Shown here: positions 1-9,584 of the stretch, piece after piece
Layout: each line of letters starts with the position of its first letter
Position numbering within the stretch: position 1 is the stretch's first letter
Source: Candidatus Yanofskyibacteriota bacterium
GTDB taxonomy: Bacteria > Patescibacteriota > Minisyncoccia > 2-02-FULL-40-12 > GWA2-44-9
DNA: 41,413 nt
Direction of reading: 5' to 3'
Assembly: GCA_003151795.1 (NCBI GenBank)
Contig: PLYL01000009.1
Coordinates: 1-41,413 of the forward strand
Program-made: the position numbers and the translations under genes
Notes under the pieces: generated by a model
The model's input: only the letters and a program-made list of their open reading frames with translations
Told to the model about the DNA's origin: nothing
The model's database searches: none

Positions 1-38
1 TGCGCCAACAGACTTAGTATACCCTATATACGAGCTGA

Positions 39-67
39 TTGACGAAAACAAGTTTATTTTGTATACT
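39..67 (+). promoter_or_regulatory. sigma70-type promoter (TTGACG-17-TATACT)
   Basis: TTGACG at 39-44, 17-bp spacer, TATACT at 62-67, upstream of the 126 ORF. Confidence 0.7.
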
Positions 68-125
68 ATTTCCGATAAGTTCTAGGTCTTTAACAGCATA
101 TCGTGGCTAAGCCGCGGAGGTAAGA

Positions 126-560
126 ATGGAAGCCAATCCCATTGTTCACAGGACTCTCGGAGACCTTTGGATGCTTCTCATCCAAAACGTGATACCTGCT
201 TCATTCGTCGTCAAGTATCTTCTCGATTCAAACATTGATTCGCGGCATGACGAAATCGTTGACGCTCTCGTAAACGCCGGTTTCAGCAAAGACGGCAACC
301 ACGTCGGGTTCGTCCTCGCTGAGAAGGCGCGCGTCGAGGCGGAGAACGAACTGGTCGGGATGGAAGTTCGCCAGTTGAAGCCGAGCCACGGCAAAGTCCT
401 GATGATGATCAACGGCGAAGAAGTCTGGGTTCGGCCGGTGTTTGTGAATTTCACTTCACCCTTCTGCGATGGTGCCGTCCCATACGGCGGCAAGTTCAAA
501 GGCTTCTACAGAAACACACTCCCGACTACAAAGGTCAAAGTCCGCAAATCCAGGGTCTAA
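126..560 (+). CDS. hypothetical protein, 144 aa
   Basis: ORF with SD GGAGG, own promoter and own terminator. Confidence 0.75.
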   Translation: MEANPIVHRTLGDLWMLLIQNVIPASFVVKYLLDSNIDSRHDEIVDALVNAGFSKDGNHVGFVLAEKARVEAENELVGMEVRQLKPSHGKVLMMINGEEVWVRPVFVNFTSPFCDGAVPYGGKFKGFYRNTLPTTKVKVRKSRV

Positions 561-576
561 CCCGCGAAGAGTTTTG

Positions 577-623
577 CGCGTCGAGCACGACGCCGTGCTC
601 GACGCGGGACTTTTTATTTTTTT
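577..623 (+). terminator. Rho-independent terminator
   Basis: CGCGTCGAGCACG/CGTGCTCGACGCG 13-bp stem followed by T-rich run. Confidence 0.85.
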
Positions 624-629
624 CAGTAG

Positions 630-2087
630 TTACTTAGCGGAAATAAGGGGGCCGTAGGGGGTATCGGAGACGGTATAGCCTTCGGTTTCGATGCGGGACC
701 GCAGAGTGTCGGCTTTGGACCAGTCTTGGTCAGTGCGATGCTGTTCGCGCTGTTCGGCCAATTCGAGAATTTCGGGCGGGATGGGTTGTTCTTTGGGTTC
801 GGGGACGATGCCCAGAACTCGTTCGACGGTCGTAGCGAAAAAAGTTTTGACGGTTTCCGCTTGACCCGCCGAGAGGGCATTTTTGGCGAGCAGGGGATTG
901 AGGGCGCGGATGAGTTCAAAGACCGAAGCAATCGCCGAGGGGGCGTTAAAATCGTCGTCCATGCCGGCGGTAAATTTGTCGGCTCGGGATTTTAATATTT
1001 CATCGAGAGCCGGGTTTTCCTCGCCGGACGCTTTGGTGAGACGAGCGAGAAAGTCGGCGATGCGGTCTATGGCGACGGAGGCTTGATTAACCAGAGTATC
1101 ATCGAAGGCTAGCGGGGAGCGGTAATGAGCGGAGAGGAAATATAGACGGAGGGTTTCGGCGGGGTGGTGCGGAAGTCGAGCCATCACATCGCGAAGCGTG
1201 CTGAAATTATTCAAAGACTTGGACATCTTGTCAGCCTTGTTAATGAGGAAGCCGGTATGCATCCAGTATTTTACGAACGGCACTTTGCCTGACAATGCTT
1301 GTTGCTGGGCAATTTCGGCCTCGTGGTGGGGGAACATTAAATCCTGCCCGCCGCCATGGATGTCGTATTGCTGGCCCAGATATTTTTCGGAAATGGCCGT
1401 GTCTTCAATGTGCCAGCCCGGCCGGCCGAGGCCCCATGGCGATTCGTTGGTGGGTTCGTAGGCATAATTCTGGGCTTTCCAAAGTACAAAGTCGCGGGGA
1501 TTGAGCTTGTTGGCTTCCATCTCGACACGGGTGCTTTCTTTTAATTCGTCCAACTTTTGACCCGAAAGCGTGCCATATTGGTTAGGGAAGTCTTTCTCGT
1601 AGCGGGCCAGTTCAAAATAGACATCGTTATTACCTTCGGCCGAGACGGCATCAGCCCCCGTCGCCTTGATGGCCGGCGCGGTGTAGGCGTAGCCTTTTTC
1701 AATCAGGGTTTTGATTTGGGCGATAATTTCGGCGATATGTTCGGAGGCGGACGCGTAGTTATTGACGGCGTTAACTTTCAAAGCGCCCATATCGTCAATG
1801 AAAGCCGTTTTGTATTCTAAAGCAATTTCTTCCGGTTTTTTGCCTTCGGTATGCGCCCGAGTGATAATCTTGTCGTCGATATCGGTGATATTCTGGACGT
1901 AGTTGAGTTCAAAGCCCTTGAATTCCAGATATCGGCCGACGACATCAAAGAAAACAAATGTCCGCGCGTTGCCGACGTGGATGAAATCATAAACTGTCGG
2001 TCCGCAGACAAACATCCGGACTTGATTTTGATCGATGGGCTGGAATTCTTCCTTGGCTCCGGTCAGAGTGTTATGGATTTTAAGCAT
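630..2087 (-). CDS. cysS: cysteinyl-tRNA synthetase
   Basis: FVCGPTVYDFIHVGNARTFVFFD, GGGQDLMFPHHEAEIAQ, KMSKSLNN motifs. Confidence 0.97.
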   Translation of the reverse strand: MLKIHNTLTGAKEEFQPIDQNQVRMFVCGPTVYDFIHVGNARTFVFFDVVGRYLEFKGFELNYVQNITDIDDKIITRAHTEGKKPEEIALEYKTAFIDDMGALKVNAVNNYASASEHIAEIIAQIKTLIEKGYAYTAPAIKATGADAVSAEGNNDVYFELARYEKDFPNQYGTLSGQKLDELKESTRVEMEANKLNPRDFVLWKAQNYAYEPTNESPWGLGRPGWHIEDTAISEKYLGQQYDIHGGGQDLMFPHHEAEIAQQQALSGKVPFVKYWMHTGFLINKADKMSKSLNNFSTLRDVMARLPHHPAETLRLYFLSAHYRSPLAFDDTLVNQASVAIDRIADFLARLTKASGEENPALDEILKSRADKFTAGMDDDFNAPSAIASVFELIRALNPLLAKNALSAGQAETVKTFFATTVERVLGIVPEPKEQPIPPEILELAEQREQHRTDQDWSKADTLRSRIETEGYTVSDTPYGPLISAK

Positions 2088-2095
2088 ATATTTAT

Positions 2096-3373
2096 TTAGA
2101 TAAAGAATAACGCGATGACGCTGGCCGTCATGACAATCAGTAGTATATAGGCAAGAATGTTGGAAGACAATCGGCTGGTGTACTGGCCCATGATTTTCGG
2201 ATTGTTGGCCATGTGAATGACGAGAGCGATTAGGACCGGTGAGATGACGCCGAATATAACGGCGGTGTAATAAAGAATATTAACGGGGTCAAACCCAAGC
2301 GCCGGAATCGCCAGTCCAAGCACGGTTGCGACGACAATGACAATGTAAAACTGCTTCGCTCGGCCAAAATGGTTTTCAAATCCGTCGTGCCAGCCGAACG
2401 TTTCTGCCAGGGCATAGGCGGCTGAACCGGCCAAGACGGGAATGGCGAGCGTACCAGCGGCAAGGATGCCGATAAGGAAGAGCAAGTTGGCATAAGGTCC
2501 CGCGAGAGGCTTCAAGAGCTGGGCGATTTCACCGACTGTGCCGACGTTGTAGAACCCGTGGGCGTTGAGCGTGGTCGATGCCAAGATAATAACAAAAAAA
2601 GTAATGATGTTTGAAAATATCATGCCATAGTAGACGTCTTTATACATGGCACCGACTTCATTGCGGATGCGATGCTTGGGAAGCTTATTTGGCTTTATGT
2701 CGGGCATCATCGTGCCGGGGGCCAGATTTTGTCTGACGCGCTCTTCCTCAACTTCTTCCGACGCTTGCCAGAAAAATAGATACGGCGAAATGGTCGTGCC
2801 GAAGATCGCGACAACGACACCGATATATGCTTTGTCCCAGCGCCATGGCGGGATTACCGCTCGCACTAATATTTCTCGCCACGGCTGTGTCACGAGGAGC
2901 GCCGCGATGATATAGGCAAACAATACAATCGCAATCCATTTTAAATAGTGGGCGATTTGACGGTAGGAGAGGAATATCAAGAGCAAAATAATGGTGCCTG
3001 AAATAATCGCGCACAAGAGCAGTGCGGGAATCGGGATGAGGAGCTGAACCGATGCCGCCATTGCGGAGATATCGGCCCCGATATTAATGACATTGGCGAG
3101 AAAGAGAATAATCGTGACAAAGCCAAGAATCCACTTTGGGTAATGGCGTTTCATATTGCCCGCCAGGCCGCGGCCCGAAATCATGCCGATGCGCCCGCAC
3201 ATCCGCTGGATGACAATCATGAAAGGTAGCGTGACAATCACGGTCCACAATGTCGCCAAACCAAACCTAGCTCCGGCAATCGAATACGTGGCAATTCCCG
3301 ACGGGTCGTCATCCGCCGCGCCCGTAATTAGCCCCGGCCCCAGAGATTTCCAAAAAGATTTGAGACGGTCCAT
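2096..3373 (-). CDS. NRAMP-family divalent metal transporter
   Basis: GPGLITGAADDDPSGIATYS N-terminal motif and multiple TM segments. Confidence 0.9.
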   Translation of the reverse strand: MDRLKSFWKSLGPGLITGAADDDPSGIATYSIAGARFGLATLWTVIVTLPFMIVIQRMCGRIGMISGRGLAGNMKRHYPKWILGFVTIILFLANVINIGADISAMAASVQLLIPIPALLLCAIISGTIILLLIFLSYRQIAHYLKWIAIVLFAYIIAALLVTQPWREILVRAVIPPWRWDKAYIGVVVAIFGTTISPYLFFWQASEEVEEERVRQNLAPGTMMPDIKPNKLPKHRIRNEVGAMYKDVYYGMIFSNIITFFVIILASTTLNAHGFYNVGTVGEIAQLLKPLAGPYANLLFLIGILAAGTLAIPVLAGSAAYALAETFGWHDGFENHFGRAKQFYIVIVVATVLGLAIPALGFDPVNILYYTAVIFGVISPVLIALVIHMANNPKIMGQYTSRLSSNILAYILLIVMTASVIALFFI

Positions 3374-3437
3374 TTATATTTTAATTATATCATCTCGTTT
3401 GGTTGCATGCCACAAGGCCAATCTTCATTGTGGATAA

Positions 3438-3464
3438 TTAGCACTCTTGACACTAGACTGCTAA
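3438..3464 (+). promoter_or_regulatory. CIRCE operator (HrcA binding site)
   Basis: TTAGCACTC-N9-GACTGCTAA, one mismatch to the consensus TTAGCACTC-N9-GAGTGCTAA; the N9 spacer contains the TTGACA -35. Confidence 0.93.
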
Positions 3465-3475
3465 TTTAATATCAT
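3447..3475 (+). promoter_or_regulatory. hrcA promoter (TTGACA-17-TATCAT)
   Basis: -35 at 3447-3452 lies inside CIRCE, -10 at 3470-3475, ATG at 3482. Confidence 0.8.
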
Positions 3476-3481
3476 GGCAGG

Positions 3482-4234
3482 ATGGAAGTGACCAAGAGAC
3501 AAAATTCATTGCTGGACTTCATTATTAGTGAATATGTGAAGACGGCCAAGCCGATTCCTTCGGCTTTGGTTTATAAGAAATCAAAACTCAAAGTCAGCCC
3601 TGCCACTATCCGTAACGAGATGAATTATTTGGAGGAAAACGGCTATCTGGAACAGCGTCACACTTCCGGCGGGCGAGTGCCGACCGACAAAGCTTATCGG
3701 TATTATGTGAATCAGTTATTGAGCCATCCCAGCCAGCTAGAAGTAAATTCAGAAGATAAAAAAGACATCACCAAAGCCCTTTCAAAAGCGGGGACCGACA
3801 GCCGAGCCATCAATAAAGCTATCGCCCGAGTGCTTTCCGAACAATCTGGCAGTCTCGTCATCACCGGCATCGCCGAAGACGCGGAATTTTTCAAACAAGG
3901 GTTAGTGAGTCTGTTCCGCCATCCGGAATTCCAAGAAGTAGATAGTTTGTTTCAGCTCACGAGTTTCTTTGAAGGCTTTGATCTAATGTTTCAGCTGATT
4001 GAGCGTGAGTTTTTGAGAATTCTCGGCGCGCCGGCGGGGATATCAATCCAAATTCTCATTGGCCATGAGAATCCATTCCGGCAAATCAAAGGCGAGACCA
4101 TCATGTGCACGAAATATCTTCTGCCGGGCGATGTTATCGGCTCACTCACACTGATTGGACCGAAACGGATGGATTATGAAAAGAATATCGCTTTAATAAA
4201 ATACACAACGGACCAGCTTAACAAAATGAATTAG
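3482..4234 (+). CDS. hrcA: heat-inducible transcription repressor HrcA (short, 250 aa)
   Basis: winged-helix N-terminus KVSPATIRNEMNYLEENGYLEQRHTSGGRVPTDKAYRYYV; CIRCE upstream; grpE-dnaK downstream. Confidence 0.95.
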   Translation: MEVTKRQNSLLDFIISEYVKTAKPIPSALVYKKSKLKVSPATIRNEMNYLEENGYLEQRHTSGGRVPTDKAYRYYVNQLLSHPSQLEVNSEDKKDITKALSKAGTDSRAINKAIARVLSEQSGSLVITGIAEDAEFFKQGLVSLFRHPEFQEVDSLFQLTSFFEGFDLMFQLIEREFLRILGAPAGISIQILIGHENPFRQIKGETIMCTKYLLPGDVIGSLTLIGPKRMDYEKNIALIKYTTDQLNKMN

Positions 4235-4299
4235 GAATTATGAATCAGGAATCAGGCCAACCCTAATTCCTAATTCGTGCTTCGTGATTCGAATATATT

Positions 4300-4782
4300 A
4301 TGGACACACAAGATGAGAATAAGCCGATTGATGATACAAATGTCACGGCAATAGAAACCAGTGATAAGACAGAAGAGTACTTAAACAATTGGAAAAGAGA
4401 GCGAGCCGACTTTCTGAATTATAAGAAAGACGAAGCTCGAAGAATCGAAGAGTTCGCCCGATTCGCGAATGAAGATGTCGTTCTGGAATCGATGGAAATT
4501 CTTGATGACCTCGAACTAGCCCACCAAAATTTTGCAAAGCAAAACTTAGGCGGGCAAGCCGGGGAGTTAAATAAGGGCTTAGATCAAGTTATCAAGAAGT
4601 TCAAGAAATTGTTTAAGAAGTACGGCGTCGAAGAGATTGCGGTGAAGGGTGAAAAGTTTAATCCCGAACAGCATGAAGTCGTAGAAATGGAGCCCGGCGG
4701 CGAAAAGATGCTGCCAGTCCGCGCCGGATACACCATGCACGGCAAAGTCGTCCGCCCAGCAAGAGTCAAAATAACAAAGTAA
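4300..4782 (+). CDS. grpE: nucleotide exchange factor GrpE
   Basis: position before dnaK; C-terminal HEVVEMEPGG...HGKVVRPARVKITK. Confidence 0.93.
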   Translation: MDTQDENKPIDDTNVTAIETSDKTEEYLNNWKRERADFLNYKKDEARRIEEFARFANEDVVLESMEILDDLELAHQNFAKQNLGGQAGELNKGLDQVIKKFKKLFKKYGVEEIAVKGEKFNPEQHEVVEMEPGGEKMLPVRAGYTMHGKVVRPARVKITK

Positions 4783-4886
4783 ATAAGTTTTTGTCCGAGA
4801 GCGAAGCGATTGGTAACAAAAAGTTACTCGCCTCAGGCGGGTGAATAGATTGCAACCACTCATTTCATTCGCGGGCAATCAAATTC

Positions 4887-6791
4887 ATGGCAAAAATACT
4901 AGGAATCGATTTAGGGACAACAAATTCAGCGATGGCGGTGGTGGAGACGGGTCAGCCGAGGATTTTGGAAAATAAAGAAGGGATGCGGACGACGCCGTCG
5001 GTGGTGGCGGTCGGGAAGAACGGCGAGCGTTATGTCGGTGTAACTGCCAAGCGCCAGGCCGTGACTAATCCGAACAATACGATTTATTCGGTGAAACGGC
5101 TTATCGGCCGTCGGTTTAGCGACGCGGAAGTTCAGAAAGACCGCAAGCTCTTGCCGTACGAAATTCGCGAAGGCAAGCAAGGCGACGTAGAAGTTAAAAT
5201 TGGCAATGACTGGAAAAAGCCAGCCGAAATCTCCGCGATGATTTTGCAGAAGATGAAAGCTGACGCCGAAGATAAATTAGGCGGAAAAATTACTGAAGCT
5301 ATCATTACGGTTCCAGCGTACTTTGACGACGCCCAGCGGCAAGCGACAAAGGATGCAGGTGAAATTGCTGGGTTGAAAGTTATGCGAATTATAAACGAAC
5401 CGACTGCTGCTGCGTTGGCCTACGGCTTTAATAAATTAAAAAAAGCTGAAAAAATCGTTGTTTATGATTTTGGTGGTGGTACTTTTGACATTTCTGTCCT
5501 TGAAATTGATGTTGATGAAATTGGCGGAGATATTAAAGTCAAAAGCACCGGCGGTGATACCCACCTTGGTGGTGATGACATTGACCAAAAAATTATTCAA
5601 TTTTTCATTGATGAGTTCAAGAAAGAAAGCGGAATGGATGTCTCCAAAGACCAACTGGTCGTCCAACGGTTGAAAGACGCCGCCGAAAAAGCCAAGCACG
5701 AATTGTCGTCCACGCTTCAGACTGAAGTCAACATTCCATTCCTCACGGCTGACTCATCGGGTCCGAAGCATTTCACGATGTCATTCACTCGCGCCAAGCT
5801 TGAGGAGTTGACCCGTGAATTGATTGACCGCTCCATAAAAATCACCAAGCAAGTCATTGAAGACGCCGGTTTGAAAATTTCCGACATTCACGAAGTCGTC
5901 ATGGTCGGCGGCCAGACCCGGATGCCGTTGATTGTCGAGGAAGTGAAGAAACTGTTCGGCAAAGAACCGCACAAAGACATCAATCCCGACGAAGTCGTGG
6001 CCATCGGGGCCGCCGTCCAAGGCGGAATCATGCAGGGCGATATCCGCGACGTGCTTTTGCTCGACGTAACGCCGTTATCGCTGGGTATCGAAACTATGGG
6101 CGGAGTGTTCACCAAGATGATTGAGAAGAATACCACTATTCCTTCGGCCAAGACCCAAGTCTACTCCACCGCCGCCGACAGCCAGCCGTCAGTTGAGATT
6201 CATATCTTGCAAGGCGAGCGGGCGATGGCAGGCGACAATAAAACCCTCGGCCGGTTTATCCTGGATGGCATTCCGCCGGCTCCGCGAGGTGTCCCGCAAA
6301 TCGAAGTAACTTTCGACATCGACGCCAACGGTATCTTGAACGTTAAAGCGAAAGACAAAGCCACTAACAAAGAACAATCGATCCGTATCGAAGGCTCGTC
6401 CGGCCTCTCCGACGAGGAAAAGAAGCGTATGACCGCCGACGCCGAGAAATTCGCTTCCGAAGACGCCAAGAAAAAAGAGCTCGCCGAATCTCGCAATATG
6501 GGTGAGACCTTGGCCTACTCGACCGAAAAGATGGTCAAGGACAACGACGCCCCCGACGCTCCGGCCGGGGCAGGCAAAATCAAAGAAGATGACAAAAAAG
6601 AACTGAATGATAAAATAGAGAAGGTCCGCTCGGCTTTGAAATTGGACAACGCCGACGAAATCAAAAAGGCGACCGAAGACCTATCCAAGTCCGCCCAACG
6701 TGTCGGCGGGGAATTGTACAAACAGCAAACTCCGCTAGCTGGGGAACAGCCAAAAACCGAAGAGACTAAGACTGAAGAAGCACCGAAGTAA
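4887..6791 (+). CDS. dnaK: molecular chaperone DnaK
   Basis: [41 protein letters not shown] motifs. Confidence 0.99.
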   Translation: MAKILGIDLGTTNSAMAVVETGQPRILENKEGMRTTPSVVAVGKNGERYVGVTAKRQAVTNPNNTIYSVKRLIGRRFSDAEVQKDRKLLPYEIREGKQGDVEVKIGNDWKKPAEISAMILQKMKADAEDKLGGKITEAIITVPAYFDDAQRQATKDAGEIAGLKVMRIINEPTAAALAYGFNKLKKAEKIVVYDFGGGTFDISVLEIDVDEIGGDIKVKSTGGDTHLGGDDIDQKIIQFFIDEFKKESGMDVSKDQLVVQRLKDAAEKAKHELSSTLQTEVNIPFLTADSSGPKHFTMSFTRAKLEELTRELIDRSIKITKQVIEDAGLKISDIHEVVMVGGQTRMPLIVEEVKKLFGKEPHKDINPDEVVAIGAAVQGGIMQGDIRDVLLLDVTPLSLGIETMGGVFTKMIEKNTTIPSAKTQVYSTAADSQPSVEIHILQGERAMAGDNKTLGRFILDGIPPAPRGVPQIEVTFDIDANGILNVKAKDKATNKEQSIRIEGSSGLSDEEKKRMTADAEKFASEDAKKKELAESRNMGETLAYSTEKMVKDNDAPDAPAGAGKIKEDDKKELNDKIEKVRSALKLDNADEIKKATEDLSKSAQRVGGELYKQQTPLAGEQPKTEETKTEEAPK

Positions 6792-6809
6792 GGACCTACC
6801 AAAAACTAA

Positions 6810-7283
6810 TTGATTATTCGCGAATATAAATTAGAAGATAGAGAAGCCGTGGGACGATGCGCGCTTGAATTAGCGGAGTCTCAACATCGCAACCAACCTG
6901 AATTTTGGAGCGGTTCAAAAGACGTGTCTGCTGATGCTTGTGTGGATTCATTGTTGAATCAGATTAAAGACGGTAAAGGGAAACTTTTTGTGGCCGAAGC
7001 CGATGGAACAATCGCGGGATATGTGTGTCTTACCGTTAATGATATTGAAGATGAGCCGGGCTTCATCGCGAAACAAAATGGACACGTCGCAGATCTAGTA
7101 GTCTTAAAACAATTTCAAGGAAAAGGGATTGCAGGAGAGTTGATGACTGCGGCAGAACGATACGCGAAAGAGCGGGGCTGTATGTACACCTCTCTTGTGG
7201 TAAGTAGTGGAAATTCAGCTATAGACTTTTATCGCAAGTTGAATTACGAAGTCGCCAGTGAAATAATGAGAAAAATTCTATAA
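6810..7283 (+). CDS. GNAT-family N-acetyltransferase
   Basis: GNAT fold pattern with QFQGKGIAGELMTAAERYAKERG; TTG start. Confidence 0.8.
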   Translation: MIIREYKLEDREAVGRCALELAESQHRNQPEFWSGSKDVSADACVDSLLNQIKDGKGKLFVAEADGTIAGYVCLTVNDIEDEPGFIAKQNGHVADLVVLKQFQGKGIAGELMTAAERYAKERGCMYTSLVVSSGNSAIDFYRKLNYEVASEIMRKIL

Positions 7284-7288
7284 ACCTG

Positions 7289-8083
7289 ATGAATAAACTA
7301 ACCGCGAAGATTGCAGTGTGGCACGTCGTGGTGGCAGGGTTGGCGTGGTGGATGTGGAATGTGGGGCAGAAGGTGGGGTTTAATTCCGTGACGGGGGTGG
7401 ATATCCAGTTTCCATCGCTGGTGGCGTTTCTATTGCTGACGGCGGTGATTGTGATGGGCTATATCATGTTTCGGCAGAGGCGCTGGGCGGGGAGTATCAC
7501 GGCTATTCTCGGGATTTTGTTCATGATGGCGTTCGGTTGGAACTATTTAAACTTGATTGCCGTCGCCATCGTGCTGGGATTTAACTTCTGGTCGGCGACG
7601 CGGGTCCGGCGCGAAATTAACGAACGGCGGATTCTCAATATCACCGACGCGTTCTATCACGGCCTGATGCCGGTGGTGCTGGGATTATTCGTGATGATTT
7701 CATTTGCCGCCTATCAAAGCCCATTGTTGAGCGAAATTAAAACCGCCCAAGAATTGCCGAGCCAGACCCAGGTACTTTTCCAACAGCTGGTCGAAGGCAC
7801 TGTCGGCCAAAAAATCCAAGCCCCGACGGTCCAGCAGCGCAATCGGCTTATCAATGAAATCGCTTCGCAAACCCTCCAGCAAATCAACGGCGTCATGAAA
7901 CCCTATTTCCGCTACGCCCCGCCGATTCTCGCTTTCGGTCTCTTCCTCATTCTCTGGGGCCTGTCCTTCCTCTTTGTCTGGCTCGGGGTTTTGATTGGCC
8001 TGATTCTGTACTGGGTATTAAAAAAGACCCAGATGGTCCGAGTCGAGGAGAAAGACGTAAAGGCTGAAATATTGGTCGTTTAA
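7289..8083 (+). CDS. membrane protein of unknown function, 264 aa
   Basis: ORF with several hydrophobic segments. Confidence 0.7.
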   Translation: MNKLTAKIAVWHVVVAGLAWWMWNVGQKVGFNSVTGVDIQFPSLVAFLLLTAVIVMGYIMFRQRRWAGSITAILGILFMMAFGWNYLNLIAVAIVLGFNFWSATRVRREINERRILNITDAFYHGLMPVVLGLFVMISFAAYQSPLLSEIKTAQELPSQTQVLFQQLVEGTVGQKIQAPTVQQRNRLINEIASQTLQQINGVMKPYFRYAPPILAFGLFLILWGLSFLFVWLGVLIGLILYWVLKKTQMVRVEEKDVKAEILVV

Positions 8084-8123
8084 AAAAGAAGCGCCTCGAC
8101 GTGCCGATATGGCGCGCCGAGGC
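8081..8123 (-). terminator. Rho-independent terminator (minus strand)
   Basis: GCCTCGgCGcGCC/GGCaCGtCGAGGC hairpin followed on the minus strand by CTTCTTTTTT. Confidence 0.8.
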
Positions 8124-8545
8124 TGGGAACCTGTTATCCCTGGAGTAGTTTTTGGTCGACGGGCCAGCTCGAAAGATGACCCGTCGACTCCGACGCCTGA
8201 CGAGCGGAACGCCGAGCGCGTTGGGGTTACTCTGGGTTACCAACGCGAGAGTATCACATTCTGGGAGTGCAGAGCTCTGTGGTAGTGGAGCTGTGCAAAC
8301 TGGATCCAGATCTGCGCCAGGCCGGACTCCCGTCCGGATTTCGATAACCATGCGAGTTTGTCTTGCCCCAACTTAACCTTACAGGGCCAAACGCTGGTGG
8401 CTATCGACGAATCTTGATGAAAAAGAGCAGGTAGTAAGCCGGACAATGACTCTGGCCAATCATTGAACGTCCGGCAATGAACTAGAGGAAAAACAGAGGT
8501 TTGATTAAGGTTCATCTCTCCCCATCCTCACCAGATATTATACCA
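8081..8545 (-). ncRNA. candidate structured non-coding RNA, about 460 nt
   Basis: minus-strand promoter TTGACA-18-TATACT (8577-8582, 8553-8558), several long stems, and a minus-oriented terminator at 8081-8123; no convincing ORF. Confidence 0.65.
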
Positions 8546-8552
8546 CGACTGA

Positions 8553-8582
8553 AGTATAGCATACCTTGAAGAAAGTTGTCAA
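8553..8582 (-). promoter_or_regulatory. promoter of the minus-strand RNA
   Basis: TTGACA-18-TATACT read on the minus strand. Confidence 0.75.
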
Positions 8583-8605
8583 CAGTGATAAAATAGACCT
8601 ATAAA

Positions 8606-9424
8606 ATGGCAAACAGGGATTATTATTCAATTTTAGGAGTATCGCGAACCGCATCGGCCGATGAGGTTAAAAAGGCGTACCGCAAACTGGCCCATGAGCA
8701 TCATCCCGATAAGAAGACGGGCGATGAAGCCAAGTTTAAAGAAGTCAACGAAGCCTATCAGGTGCTTTCGGATCCGCAGAAGCGTTCCAACTACGACACG
8801 CTCGGCTACGCCTATAACGACGGCGGTTTTGGTAATGGCCAGCCGGGCGGGCAGGGGAGCTATAATTTTAATCAGGAAGATATTTGGAGTATGTTTGGCG
8901 GGAATCGCGGGGAGCGTCGAGGAAATAGTGAAGATATTTTTGAAATGTTCTCGGAGATGTTCGGCGGTTATCGCCAGTCCCAGCAGGAACAAGAACGCAA
9001 AGGCGAGGATTTATTTATCGAAGTGATGGTCAGTAAAAAAGACCTCGGCACGACGCGGATGATGGAATACGATATTCAGGATTCTTGCGCGGAGTGTCAT
9101 GGTGAAGGCGTGGCTAAGGGCTACAAAATAGTTACTTGCCAAACCTGCAAAGGCGCGGGCCAAGTCCGCCAGCAAGCCCGAAGCATGTTCGGCAATTTCT
9201 CAACCATTACCGCCTGTCCGACCTGTCGCGGTAAAGGCCGAATGCCCGAAAAAGAATGCCCAAGTTGCAAAGGCACTGGCCGTCTCAAATCCCGAAAAAT
9301 CCTCGAAGTCCGTTTGCCGATTAATCTTCCCCATTCTTACAATATCGTCGTCCCTCTCGCCGGCAACGCCGGCAAAGGCGGCCAACCGCCCGGCGACTTG
9401 GTGGTCAATATCAAAGTGAAGTAA
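8606..9424 (+). CDS. dnaJ: DnaJ, C-terminally short (272 aa)
   Basis: J-domain [31 protein letters not shown]; four CxxCxG(x)G-type zinc motifs; ends at [12 protein letters not shown]. Confidence 0.93.
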   Translation: MANRDYYSILGVSRTASADEVKKAYRKLAHEHHPDKKTGDEAKFKEVNEAYQVLSDPQKRSNYDTLGYAYNDGGFGNGQPGGQGSYNFNQEDIWSMFGGNRGERRGNSEDIFEMFSEMFGGYRQSQQEQERKGEDLFIEVMVSKKDLGTTRMMEYDIQDSCAECHGEGVAKGYKIVTCQTCKGAGQVRQQARSMFGNFSTITACPTCRGKGRMPEKECPSCKGTGRLKSRKILEVRLPINLPHSYNIVVPLAGNAGKGGQPPGDLVVNIKVK

Positions 9425-9459
9425 CATAAAGACAAAGCATATGCCCGTCTTTATGTTAC
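9421..9459 (+). terminator. stem-loop after dnaJ, possible terminator
   Basis: perfect 13-bp GTAACATAAAGAC/GTCTTTATGTTAC; no strong U-run. Confidence 0.5.
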
Positions 9460-9473
9460 AATATGTTTAATGG

Positions 9474-9584
9474 ATCCCGTAGGAAGTCGCCCTATCGGGT
9501 CTAAAATTCAAACGGTAAGTATAATAGCGTAGCATCGGTCTCGCACCAAAGTGTCTGACATGTTTCTACGACTTCTGACGGGAT
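9474..9584 (+). promoter_or_regulatory. candidate riboregulatory leader with alternative hairpins overlapping a start codon
   Basis: ATCCCGTAGGAAGTCG (9474-9489) pairs 14/16 with CGACTTCTGACGGGAT (9569-9584), which covers the ATG at 9583; the same 5' arm also pairs with 9491-9499. Confidence 0.4.

Noticed and set aside
8124-8152. True 23S rRNA gene or fragment
   Set aside because: Similarity covers only about 26 nt and the flanks do not match; reported only as a motif.
8237-8515. ORFs on both strands within 7947-8515
   Set aside because: They overlap the candidate structured RNA, lack start signals and have unconvincing composition.
8081-8545. RNase P RNA, tmRNA, SRP RNA or 6S RNA
   Set aside because: No GAGGAAAGTCC/ACAGAA core, no tRNA-like end with tag ORF, no SRP GGAAGGAAGCAG-type loop, and not a single 6S-like rod. 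A highly divergent member cannot be excluded without cmsearch.
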